Shown here piece after piece: positions 1 to 6,410 of a stretch of 11,558 bases of DNA. The translations under genes and the position numbers were made by a program. The number at the start of each line of letters is the position of its first letter. Positions within the stretch are counted from its first letter, which is position 1. The DNA is from Deltaproteobacteria bacterium (GTDB lineage: Bacteria > Desulfobacterota > Desulfovibrionia > Desulfovibrionales > Desulfovibrionaceae), in NCBI GenBank assembly GCA_031280335.1, contig JAITGZ010000155.1, positions 1 through 11,558 on the forward strand, read 5' to 3'. The notes below the pieces were generated by a model, which made no database searches, had not been told where the DNA came from, and saw only the letters and a list, made by a program, of their open reading frames with translations.

Positions 1-24
1 CGAATCGGATGTACAAATTGTCAT
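1..24 (-). CDS. Possible 5' end of a gene leaving the window
   Basis: On the minus strand an ATG at 24-22 is followed by seven open codons (MTICTSDS) up to the window edge. An AGGA lies at 33-30, five bases before the ATG, which is a good ribosome binding site, and a TACAAT-like -10 box lies a little further upstream. Eight codons cannot identify a family. The start codon and binding site both lie in one arm of the hairpin at 23-91, an arrangement known from insertion sequence ends, so a transposase is one possibility. This is inference only. Confidence 0.25.
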
Positions 25-91
25 GGCGGTCCTGTTGTTAGATTGTAGTGTAAGTGACTAAAATCTATCATAAAACAACAGAAACCGCCAT
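23..91. repeat. Long imperfect inverted repeat (hairpin)
   Basis: ATGGCGGT (23-30) pairs with ACCGCCAT (84-91), and CTGTTGTT (32-39) pairs with AACAACAG (74-81). The two 8-bp blocks are separated by a 1x2 internal loop and enclose a 34-nt loop. In a minus-strand RNA this would pair the AGGA ribosome binding site and the ATG of the gene leaving the left edge. It may be a translation-blocking leader or part of an insertion sequence end; the sequence alone does not decide. Confidence 0.5.
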
Positions 92-101
92 TCTTTTATG
101 C

Positions 102-125
102 AATATCCGGGTTAGCCCGGATATT
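102..125. terminator. Perfect 10-bp hairpin, possible terminator
   Basis: AATATCCGGG (102-111) and CCCGGATATT (116-125) are exact reverse complements around the loop TTAG. No run of T follows on either strand, so intrinsic termination is uncertain. It sits between the hairpin at 23-91 and the tRNA promoter region and could insulate the two. Confidence 0.4.
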
Positions 126-190
126 TCATGAGCAAGCTCGAAGCTGGAATGCCCTAATTGTATGTCTGGACGCTGTCTTGATTTTTTTGC

Positions 191-220
191 TTGACTGTAT
201 GTTGATTTTGCGGGAATAAG
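191..220 (+). promoter_or_regulatory. Candidate sigma-70 promoter of tRNA-Asp
   Basis: TTGACT (191-196) matches the -35 consensus at five of six positions. AATAAG (215-220) matches the -10 consensus at four of six, with an 18-nt spacer. The tRNA begins 38 nt beyond the -10 box. Between them GCCG (234-237) and CGGC (242-245) form a short hairpin followed by five T, which may matter for leader processing or attenuation. Confidence 0.4.
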
Positions 221-258
221 TACCAAGCCGGGGGCCGAAAGCGGCTTTTTCGGCTAAC

Positions 259-335
<77 letters not shown>

Positions 336-350
336 GAATAGAATCTCACA

Positions 351-385
351 AAGCCCCGCAAGGTCTAAAAAGCCAAGCGGGGCTT
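351..385 (+). terminator. Hairpin downstream of tRNA-Asp
   Basis: AAGCCCCGC (351-359) pairs perfectly with GCGGGGCTT (377-385) across a 17-nt loop, starting 16 nt after the tRNA. The position and 9-bp GC-rich stem suit a terminator or a processing boundary. The T content after the stem is modest (AGGTCTTATG), so intrinsic termination is likely but not certain. Confidence 0.5.
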
Positions 386-435
386 AGGTCTTATGTGATT
401 CATAAGTCTCTAGAGCAATTCAACTTTGAGACTAA

Positions 436-464
436 ACATTGTGGGGCGATAGCCCCAGCAATGT
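436..464 (-). terminator. Hairpin at the 3' end of the flagellin-like gene
   Basis: ACATTG (436-441) plus TGGGGC (442-447) pair with GCCCCA (452-457) plus CAATGT (459-464). This makes a 12-bp stem with one bulged G at 458 and the loop GATA. It begins 22 nt past the stop codon of the minus-strand gene at 487-1302. TTTAG follows on the minus strand, a short and imperfect T tail. It could also serve as a bidirectional barrier against transcription from the tRNA. Confidence 0.5.
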
Positions 465-486
465 GCGATCTCAGATTCAAAATGAT

Positions 487-1302
487 TTAGGCCTGTTCGT
501 CCGCCACAGCGCCCTGCTCGCGCAGGAGCAGATCCAGTAGAATTTCGCGCAGGCTCTGCCAATCATTGGGTCTAGCTCTGCCTGTGGCCTCCTGTAGAAT
601 ATCGGCCTGGCGCTCCAAGGCTATGGCTTCCGTACCCAGCAGGCCGGCCCTGGCTTGGTAATTTTCCCGCACTCCGTCCAACATCCCGGATAAGGCCCCC
701 AGCTCGCCCGCTGTAACATCCAGATTGCCCGCAGCTAGATCCGTACTGCTGGTAAAGTGATTTTTATAAAGGCTCAGGTCATACAAGGTAATTTCACTAC
801 TGGAATTGCCGGATTGCAGCTCCAATTTGCCCACCGCTCCGGCCGGACGCACCCGTTCATCCCAGCCTTGGCTGTCCAGAATTTTCAGGCCGTTGAAAGA
901 TGTGTTCTCAATGGAAGAAGAAACGCTTGCGCTCAGGTCGTCATATTCCGCCTCAAGCTGGCTGGCATTGGGTGGGCTTAAGCGCATTGCTTCCACAATT
1001 TCCCTCATCCTGGTTATTTTGGCTGAAATATCCCCCAAAGCGGCGTCCCCACTTTGCAATAAGGTCTTGCCCTGCTCCAGATTTTTTGAACCTTGACGCA
1101 GCATGGGCACATCGCTACGCAAAAGCCCTGTCAGGGCATCCTGCATCATTTCCCGTCCGCTGCGTCTAGTTGCCCTGGGCTGACCAAGAATGAACTCGTT
1201 CAGGCTTAACCCGTTCATGTAGGACATGCCCACAAGCTGGTTCAGCATTTGCCCGCGCAACAGATTTAGCGAATATTCCGCCAGGATGTCGTAATCCGCC
1301 AT
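487..1302 (-). CDS. Flagellin-like protein lacking terminal D0 regions
   Basis: The 271-residue product contains a stretch resembling the helical D1 domain of flagellins. Residues 71-143 follow the flagellin pattern of a long amphipathic helix, with RMREIVEAM at 98-106, a second helix, and TSFNG at 134-138, equivalent to the TxFNG turn of flagellins. Residues about 200-240 resemble the returning C-terminal D1 helix. The first 45 residues do not resemble the usual start (INTN...SL), and the C-terminus lacks the usual glutamine- and leucine-rich end, so polymerisation into a normal filament is doubtful. The start is the ATG at 1302, with AAGGAG 11 nt upstream. It lies downstream of tgt on the same strand with a 118-nt gap, so it probably has its own promoter. 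It could be a minor flagellar or cap-like component; its role is inferred. Confidence 0.75.
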   Translation of the reverse strand: MADYDILAEYSLNLLRGQMLNQLVGMSYMNGLSLNEFILGQPRATRRSGREMMQDALTGLLRSDVPMLRQGSKNLEQGKTLLQSGDAALGDISAKITRMREIVEAMRLSPPNASQLEAEYDDLSASVSSSIENTSFNGLKILDSQGWDERVRPAGAVGKLELQSGNSSSEITLYDLSLYKNHFTSSTDLAAGNLDVTAGELGALSGMLDGVRENYQARAGLLGTEAIALERQADILQEATGRARPNDWQSLREILLDLLLREQGAVADEQA

Positions 1303-1329
1303 GAATTTTCAAGCTCCTTCCGTCCTGTA

Positions 1330-1353
1330 TATTCTTTTCGGGTGAAAGGAATA
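1330..1353 (-). promoter_or_regulatory. Leader hairpin of the flagellin-like gene
   Basis: TATTCTTTTC (1330-1339) and GAAAGGAATA (1344-1353) pair over 10 positions with one mismatch around a 4-nt loop. It lies just upstream of the ribosome binding site of the flagellin-like gene. Further upstream on the minus strand, CCCGATAA (1387-1380) resembles the -10 box of the flagellar sigma-28 promoter. I find no matching TAAA at the expected distance. Confidence 0.3.
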
Positions 1354-1420
1354 ACGCTTAAGAGCAAGCTTTTGATATTTTATCGGGGGCTTTTACCCGG
1401 TACATCTCCAGTCGATTAAG

Positions 1421-2560
1421 TCATTCTGGATAAATATCTTCCATTTCTTTTCTGAAGGAGGCAAAGCGCCCTTCTTCTATGGCCAGGCGGGCCAGGCGCA
1501 TAAAATCCATGAAATAGTTCAGATTATGCAAAGAGTTCAGGCGAAAGGCCAGGAGTTCTCCGGCGACATAAAGATGGCGCAGATAGGCCTTGGAAAAGCT
1601 GCGGCAGGTATAGCAGGAGCATGCCGGGTCCAGAGGTGAGTCGTCTTCGGCATAAGTCTGGTTTTTGATGTTGATTTTGCCGTGCGAGGTGTACAGAGTT
1701 CCATTACGGGCATTGCGCGTGGGCAATACACAGTCGAACATGTCCACCCCCACTCCCATGCCGGCCAAGAGGTCACGCGGCGCGCCCACGCCCATGAGAT
1801 AGCGCGGCTTGTCCCACGGTAACAGCGGCGCGGTCTGTTCCAGCAGACTGTGCATGAGTCCCCTGGGTTCGCCCACAGAAAGTCCGCCTATGGCAAAACC
1901 GTCAAAATCCAGCCCACCCAGTTCTTCCACCGATGCGCGGCGCAGATCTGCGGCAAAGCCGCCCTGGGTAATGGCAAAAAGCATGTGCGGACTCCGCCCG
2001 CTCGGCAGGGCCGCACGGGCGCGGGCAGCCCAGCGGGTGGTCAAGGCCGTGGATTTGGCGGTGTAGGCGTAATCCGCCCCGTAAGATACGCATTCATCCA
2101 GGGGCATGATTATGTCGGAGCCAAGATTGAGCTGGATCTGTATAACTTTTTCCGGGGTAAAAATATGTTTGGATCCGTTCAGATGTGAGCGAAATTCCAC
2201 CCCTTCCTCGCTGATCTTGCGCAGGCCGGGCAGGGAGAATACCTGGAAACCGCCGCTGTCCGTTAAAATCGGCTTGGGCCACGCCATAAAGTGGTGCAAT
2301 CCACCCCGGCGGGCGATCAATTCGTCCCCTGGGCGCAGATGCAGATGATAGGCATTGCCCAAAATAATTTCCGCGTCCAGAGCCAAAAGATCATCAGGGG
2401 CCACAGCTTTGACACTGCCCACTGTACCCACGGGCATGAATACGGGCGTTTGCACCGTCCCGTGGGAGGTATACAACTCGGCGCGCCTAGCTTGGCCATC
2501 GACCTTCAGCAGACGGAAGCGGCAGGAAGGGGCGCTATCTTGAGAAGCGAAATGAGCCAT
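1421..2560 (-). CDS. tgt: Queuine tRNA-ribosyltransferase (Tgt)
   Basis: This enzyme exchanges guanine 34 for the queuosine precursor preQ1 in tRNAs with GUN anticodons (Asp, Asn, His, Tyr); the tRNA-Asp at 259 would be a substrate. The 379 residues match the family length. Catalytic landmarks are Asp101 in ILTDSGGFQVFS and Asp276 in VDMFDCVLPTR. The zinc site is Cys314, Cys316, Cys319 (CSCYTC) and His345, with the family spacing. The reading frame stays open upstream to 2662, but that part overlaps the preceding gene and is not family-like, so I place the start at the ATG at 2560. Only a weak AAGG precedes it. The upstream membrane protein gene ends 17 nt before, which suggests cotranscription. 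Confidence 0.96.
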   Translation of the reverse strand: MAHFASQDSAPSCRFRLLKVDGQARRAELYTSHGTVQTPVFMPVGTVGSVKAVAPDDLLALDAEIILGNAYHLHLRPGDELIARRGGLHHFMAWPKPILTDSGGFQVFSLPGLRKISEEGVEFRSHLNGSKHIFTPEKVIQIQLNLGSDIIMPLDECVSYGADYAYTAKSTALTTRWAARARAALPSGRSPHMLFAITQGGFAADLRRASVEELGGLDFDGFAIGGLSVGEPRGLMHSLLEQTAPLLPWDKPRYLMGVGAPRDLLAGMGVGVDMFDCVLPTRNARNGTLYTSHGKINIKNQTYAEDDSPLDPACSCYTCRSFSKAYLRHLYVAGELLAFRLNSLHNLNYFMDFMRLARLAIEEGRFASFRKEMEDIYPE

Positions 2561-2577
2561 GACTGAGGCAGCCTTGT

Positions 2578-3231
2578 TCACTGTCCCAATAGGGCCTGGT
2601 GCAGAGGTAACACGAGAAAATACACCATTATATACAGTGAAATGACCAGCAATACCATACAAACAGCACGCTTTACCATCATGGTTCTAAAGCTTGGCCG
2701 CGCCGTATCGCCGCCCCCGTCTTTGCCTTCTTCCCGTAAGTTCATGGCTCGCTGGTTCAGGGTAAAAACGGCGGCCATGCCTACAAAAACACATGGCATG
2801 AGCAGCCAGCCCAGGTTATTTTTAGATGGACCCAGCGCCAGGTAAAGCAGTCCTAAAAAAAGGTAGAAACCCACGGCAAAGGCCGTGCGCAGCATCCGCT
2901 CCCCGTCATGTTTAAGGAATCCGGCCAGGACGCTCTTCGGCCCTAAAAGTTTTTTGATCAAGGCATAGCGCGGTTCTCCGATGTAACGATCCCGCAGCTC
3001 GCCCAAAAAAAGCAGTAGCGCGCCCAAAACGCTCAAATAAATAAAAGGCAGACACACCAGGAAAGCCGCAGGCATTTTGGGGATGCGCCCGAACCAGAGC
3101 GAGGCCGTAAGCACGAAAATAATACTGTACAGGGCGGACCATAAATCCCTGAAGCGTATGTAGGTCAAAAACGCTTTACAGGCCGCCCATTGCGCGGTCA
3201 TGAATTTTTTTGCCCCGATTTCTTTTTGCAT
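2578..3231 (-). CDS. Uncharacterised five-helix membrane protein
   Basis: I do not recognise the family. From the ATG at 3231 the product has 217 residues with about five hydrophobic segments near residues 30-47, 53-77, 115-134, 139-158 and 187-210. Charged loops separate them, including a basic stretch near 92-107 and a Lys/Gly/Asp-rich loop near 164-178, so it should sit in the inner membrane. The frame continues upstream to 3429, but the extra 66 codons run into the dispersed repeat at 3397-3437 and are not protein-like. AGGTGG just before 3231 supports this start, though its spacing is short; the ATG at 3201 is the alternative. It is probably cotranscribed with tgt. No functional link to queuosine is visible. 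Confidence 0.8.
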   Translation of the reverse strand: MQKEIGAKKFMTAQWAACKAFLTYIRFRDLWSALYSIIFVLTASLWFGRIPKMPAAFLVCLPFIYLSVLGALLLFLGELRDRYIGEPRYALIKKLLGPKSVLAGFLKHDGERMLRTAFAVGFYLFLGLLYLALGPSKNNLGWLLMPCVFVGMAAVFTLNQRAMNLREEGKDGGGDTARPSFRTMMVKRAVCMVLLVISLYIMVYFLVLPLHQALLGQ

Positions 3232-3396
3232 AGCCCACCTGTTTTTGGCAAAACACGCCGTCCGCTGAATATAATGCATAAGAAGGCCACAGCTCAACGG
3301 TTTTTTGGGGGAGCTATCGTGTTTTTGCCGGGCATGACCCATGTTTAAAAACGGCTGTTTCAGTCTTGGGCGGGTCCCAACGGCTTCACCCAAGGG

Positions 3397-3437
3397 GGCA
3401 GCAAAGAGAAGGCGGCACCCGGCGAACATGCCCCTTT
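3397..3437 (-). repeat. Dispersed 41-bp repeat, copy A
   Basis: Read on the minus strand, these 41 bases match positions 6212-6252 of the plus strand at 37 of 41 positions, with a shared core GCCGGGTGCCGCCTT. The similarity fades to patchy matches on the far side (CTTGG and CCC blocks). The copy lies between two genes and has been absorbed into the spurious upstream extension of the membrane protein frame. No terminal repeats or transposase accompany it. Confidence 0.7.
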
Positions 3438-3444
3438 CTTATTC

Positions 3445-3474
3445 CCCCAGCGGGGTTCGGGGCGGAGTCCCGAA
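3445..3474 (-). terminator. Tandem GC-rich hairpins after the ATPase gene
   Basis: On the minus strand, 26 nt past the ATPase stop codon, TTCGGG and CCCGAA (3474-3469 with 3461-3456) form a 6-bp stem with a 7-nt loop. A second stem, CCCC/GGGG with a 3-nt loop, follows at 3455-3445. There is no clear T run after either, so this is a candidate terminator or part of the neighbouring repeat element. Apart from these and the repeat, 3232-3499 shows nothing I can support. Confidence 0.35.
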
Positions 3475-3499
3475 TTAATCAGTGTGTACTTAAACTGCC

Positions 3500-5644
3500 C
3501 TAATCAGTCGGCAGCATGGACCGGGTCGTTCTTACGGCAATACCGGCGGTGGTGGCGTTGTGCAGCAGGGCGGAAATTCCGGGGGTGAGCAAACCGAGCA
3601 TGCCGCCGGCGAGAAAGATGCTGTTGCAGAGCAGTGAAGATCGCAGGTTGCCGCGTATGCGCGCCAGGGTCAGGCGGGACAGACGACGCGCTAGGAGCAA
3701 TCCTTCGAGATTTCCGTTGGTCAGTACAATGTCGGCCACCTCCCTGGCTATATCCGCCCCTTCGGACATGGATAAACCCACATCGGCGCAAGATAGCGCC
3801 TGGGCATCGTTAATGCCGTCACCCACCATAAGCGTTTTACAGCCCTGTTTTTTTAGTTCCGTGATACAGGCGGCTTTGTCGGCCGGCAACAGACCAGCCC
3901 TGTATTCATTGATGCCGACGCGGGCGGCAATGTGGGCGGCGGTCTGTTCTCCATCTCCGGTGAGCATCAGAATGCGTTCAACCCCGTCCCGGCGCAGGGC
4001 GGCAACCACTGCGGCGGCGTTTTCACGCAGCTCGTCTTCAATCATAATCAAGCCCGCCAGCTCTCCGCCCACAGCCAGATAAAGAATGGAACGCCCCTGG
4101 TCGGCACCTTCCTGCGCCTTGCGCCGCTGTTCCTCGCTCGCAGGTATGCCTTCGTCTTCAAACATAAAATGTCCGCTGCCCACCAGCACGCGTTTGCCGC
4201 GCCAAGTGGAAGCTATGCCATGGGCGACAATGTAATCCACTTTGGCGTGTTCTTCTCTGTGGCGCAGCCCTTCTTTTTCCGCCGCATGCACGACAGCCCG
4301 GCCTACAGGATGCGCGAAATGCTCTTCAAGACAGGCGGCCAAGCGCAGCACACAGTCGCGCTCGTGTTCGCCAAAGGCCACTACATCGGCCACAACGGGG
4401 CGTGCTTGGGTGAGGGTGCCGGTTTTGTCGAAAATCACGGTATCGGCTTCAGCCACATCTTCCAGAAATTTTCCGCCCTTAATCAATATACCGTGTTCAG
4501 CCCCTTCGCGCATGGCGGTGAATATGGTCAGAGGAGTTGCCAGGCGCACGGCGCAGGAGTAATCCACCAACAGCACGGACCCGGCCCTGGCCGGATCGTG
4601 CGAAAGGGCGTAAACCAAAGCGCTGAGTAAAAAATTGTAAGGTACTATGACATCCGCCATACGCTCATAACGGGCTTGCAAGGCGGATTTGGCGGCCTCG
4701 GAGCTTTCCAGCGCCCGCAACACGGCCTGAATGCGCGTATTTTCGCCCACACGCGTGGCGGCGACGACGATTTCACCCTCTTCCAGAACAGTACCGGCGT
4801 AAACGGTGTGCCCCGCGCTTTTCCTTGCCGGCAGAGCCTCTCCAGTCATGGAGGATTGATTGACCAGACCCTCGCCCTCGGCCACGGTCCCATCCACCGG
4901 CAGGGCCGCTCCAGCCCGCACGACAATCAGATCGCCGGGACGCGCCTGAGCCAGAGGAACGCTTTGTTCCACCCCGTCCTTACGCACCCAGACACGGCTT
5001 ATGTTCAAAGCCAGACTGTCGGCCAGACTCGCTCGCGACTTTTTGCGCGCCTTGTCCGCCAGGTATTCGCCCAAGGCAAAGAAAAAGGTAATGGAGGACA
5101 GGGATTTGAAATCACGACGCAACAGGCAGACCAACAGGGCCGCTCCGTCCAGGACATCCAGATTGATCCGTCCGCTGCCAAGGGTTTTCAGTGCCCTGAG
5201 CATATAAGGCAGGGCGCGTAAAACGGCGCACGTCCACACCAGCGGGCGGGGGTAAAACCAGCTGCGCATCCTGGCCGGAATAGGGCTGGCCGGGCCTTCA
5301 GACGATACCGCCAGAGTACGTCCGGCATCTTTACGGCCGCCGCTTCTCGGCCGTTCGTCCGCCGCGCCGCCGCTAAGTAACAGTATATTTAGAACCGAGG
5401 CGCGCACAGCGGGGTCGGAATAGAGGATAAGCACACTTCCAGTGCCGGCGGAGAATTTAATTTCAAGATTGTTCACGGGCGGTTTGAAGGAGGGAAGCGC
5501 GGCAGGCAAGCGTACCCTGCCTGTGGGGCGCAGCCGCATGCGCCCAGGTGAATCATGTACAAGACGGTAGTGCCGCAACAGGCCGGAAACAACCTGAAGC
5601 GGCATACCCAAAGACATGAGGCATGGATCCGACAGAGCCTCCAT
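3500..5644 (-). CDS. Heavy-metal P-type ATPase, atypical metal site
   Basis: A 714-residue inner-membrane metal pump of the P1B type. The core motifs are intact: TGEA at 267-270 (actuator), DKTGTLT at 406-412 with phosphorylated Asp406, His445-Pro446 (HP motif), TGDG at 562-565 and MVGDGINDA at 606-614. Hydrophobic segments lie near 134-155, 161-196, 332-348, 352-378 and 671-705. The usual Cys-Pro-Cys of the metal path is replaced: the sequence reads DYSCAVRLATP at 361-371, so only Cys364 remains. Residues about 15-95 look like a degenerate heavy-metal-associated domain (HDSPGRMRLRP) without CxxC. The last helix carries LLHNATT at 693-699. The metal cannot be assigned from this. The start at 5644 has no good ribosome binding site; the gene lies 23 nt after the small gene at 5668-5913 and may depend on its translation. 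The next in-frame ATG is at 5617. Confidence 0.93.
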   Translation of the reverse strand: MEALSDPCLMSLGMPLQVVSGLLRHYRLVHDSPGRMRLRPTGRVRLPAALPSFKPPVNNLEIKFSAGTGSVLILYSDPAVRASVLNILLLSGGAADERPRSGGRKDAGRTLAVSSEGPASPIPARMRSWFYPRPLVWTCAVLRALPYMLRALKTLGSGRINLDVLDGAALLVCLLRRDFKSLSSITFFFALGEYLADKARKKSRASLADSLALNISRVWVRKDGVEQSVPLAQARPGDLIVVRAGAALPVDGTVAEGEGLVNQSSMTGEALPARKSAGHTVYAGTVLEEGEIVVAATRVGENTRIQAVLRALESSEAAKSALQARYERMADVIVPYNFLLSALVYALSHDPARAGSVLLVDYSCAVRLATPLTIFTAMREGAEHGILIKGGKFLEDVAEADTVIFDKTGTLTQARPVVADVVAFGEHERDCVLRLAACLEEHFAHPVGRAVVHAAEKEGLRHREEHAKVDYIVAHGIASTWRGKRVLVGSGHFMFEDEGIPASEEQRRKAQEGADQGRSILYLAVGGELAGLIMIEDELRENAAAVVAALRRDGVERILMLTGDGEQTAAHIAARVGINEYRAGLLPADKAACITELKKQGCKTLMVGDGINDAQALSCADVGLSMSEGADIAREVADIVLTNGNLEGLLLARRLSRLTLARIRGNLRSSLLCNSIFLAGGMLGLLTPGISALLHNATTAGIAVRTTRSMLPTD

Positions 5645-5667
5645 AGAACAAAACCCGCGTCTCCGCG

Positions 5668-5913
5668 TCAGCGCGCCTCAGCCTTACGCCGGGCTTGTTC
5701 GTGGCGCGCTTCCGCCGCTATATCTTCCATGTTTTCCTTGGCCGTGTCCATGACGGTAGCTGCTTTGTCTTTAAGATCCATGCCGTGGCTCATAATATCG
5801 GCCGCAGCCTTTTTCAGATCAATGCCTCCGCGCGAGATCAAGGCGGCACCCACGGCACCGACCACAACGCCGACGCCCACCGCCAAGCCGTACTTCCAAA
5901 ATTCGTTCGCCAT
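5668..5913 (-). CDS. Small one-helix protein paired with the ATPase
   Basis: An 81-residue protein with a glycine- and valine-rich transmembrane helix at about residues 8-27, followed by a soluble amphipathic tail. The tail has two spaced segments (DLKKAAADIMSHGMDLKDKA, then VMDTAKENMEDIAAEARHEQ) and a basic C-terminus. The ATG at 5913 has a clear AAGGAG nine to ten bases upstream. Short proteins of this shape often sit beside P-type ATPases that have degenerate N-terminal metal domains; I recall one such family as DUF6110 but could not check. By position it may be an accessory subunit, chaperone or membrane anchor for the pump. The 5' leader is long (see 6010-6031 and 6122-6148). Confidence 0.85.
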   Translation of the reverse strand: MANEFWKYGLAVGVGVVVGAVGAALISRGGIDLKKAAADIMSHGMDLKDKAATVMDTAKENMEDIAAEARHEQARRKAEAR

Positions 5914-6009
5914 AGTATGCTGCTCCTTACGTTATTTATGTCCATACCGCTGTATTCAGAGCGGCGTGACGTGGAAAAAGGCATAAACCACCCGGCAGGA
6001 AGCCGCAAG

Positions 6010-6031
6010 CCAATCTCTGCTGCGAGATTGG
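6010..6031 (-). promoter_or_regulatory. Perfect 8-bp hairpin in the ATPase operon leader
   Basis: CCAATCTC (6010-6017) and GAGATTGG (6024-6031) are exact reverse complements around a 6-nt loop. The hairpin lies about 100 nt upstream of the start codon of the 81-residue gene. No known riboswitch consensus is recognised. It may be a regulatory leader structure or an operator for a dimeric regulator. Confidence 0.35.
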
Positions 6032-6121
6032 CCCGGATAGGCATACTTTTTTGAGCAAGCAAAACCGATATGGAGTGAAATTGCTTTAAAAAACGGACCT
6101 ACCCGAAGATTATGGACGTAA

Positions 6122-6148
6122 CCTATAGAAAATGAAATCCAATGTCAA
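6122..6148 (-). promoter_or_regulatory. Candidate promoter of the metal ATPase operon
   Basis: On the minus strand TTGACA (6148-6143) matches the -35 consensus exactly. TATAGG (6127-6122) gives four of six -10 matches but at a short 15-nt spacer; shifting the -10 box to 17 nt lowers the match. Short or long spacers occur in promoters distorted by MerR-type metal regulators, but no regulator gene is seen in this window. Confidence 0.35.
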
Positions 6149-6211
6149 TGGTGGTTTTACGGCAAATCAAAGCATTCCTACTTTGAGATTGCGTATATTA
6201 TTTGGGCTATG

Positions 6212-6252
6212 AAATGGGCATGTTTGCCGGGTGCCGCCTTATCCTTGCTGCC
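6212..6252 (+). repeat. Dispersed 41-bp repeat, copy B
   Basis: This copy matches 3397-3437 in inverted orientation at 37 of 41 positions. It is not inside a convincing gene. An open frame of about 130 codons on the minus strand crosses it, but that frame begins with TTG, has no ribosome binding site and is explained by the repeat. Confidence 0.7.
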
Positions 6253-6410
6253 CTTGGCATAACGGCAAGGCCCAAGTCCCCTCCGGGGGAGTGATTTCCC
6301 CAAGAGATACCTTTTGAACGGGTTCAGGAGGGGAGGGGTTCCTCTCCAAAGACCATAACGAGACAGACGGGTTAGGGCACCCTTGAAAAAACCGGAAAAA
6401 TCAAAATCAA

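Larger units (their letters stand above)
5914..6410. other. Long intergenic region: leader and repeat remnants
   Basis: I support no gene in these roughly 500 bases. On the minus strand they hold the leader of the ATPase operon, with hairpins at 5947-5964 (CCGCT/AGCGG) and 6010-6031 and a promoter candidate at 6122-6148. A half-copy of the palindromic repeat lies at 6076-6091. TCAAAG/CTTTGA at 6167-6186 forms a weak hairpin. The 41-bp repeat copy B (6212-6252) is followed to about 6365 by GC-rich, purine/pyrimidine-biased sequence with small hairpins (for example TCCCC/GGGGA near 6277-6290). The frames open here are low in quality and probably chance products of the repeat. Confidence 0.5.

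Noticed and set aside
2561..2662. 34-codon extension of Tgt
   Set aside because: It overlaps the upstream gene, is not part of the Tgt family, and the ATG at 2560 gives the normal family length.
3232..3429. 66-codon N-terminal extension of the five-helix membrane protein
   Set aside because: It lies in the repeat copy A and spacer, has no membrane or domain pattern, and a better placed start with AGGTGG exists at 3231.
3516..5221. Several long plus-strand frames opposite the ATPase gene
   Set aside because: They are shadows of the GC-rich minus-strand gene: no ribosome binding sites, no domains, and composition biased as expected for an antisense frame.
6273..6283. CAAGTCCCCTC matching part of the tRNA-Asp 3' half, a possible attachment site
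   Set aside because: Only 11 bases match and they lie in a C/G-biased repeat. There is no integrase and no match to the tRNA end, so chance is the simplest reading.
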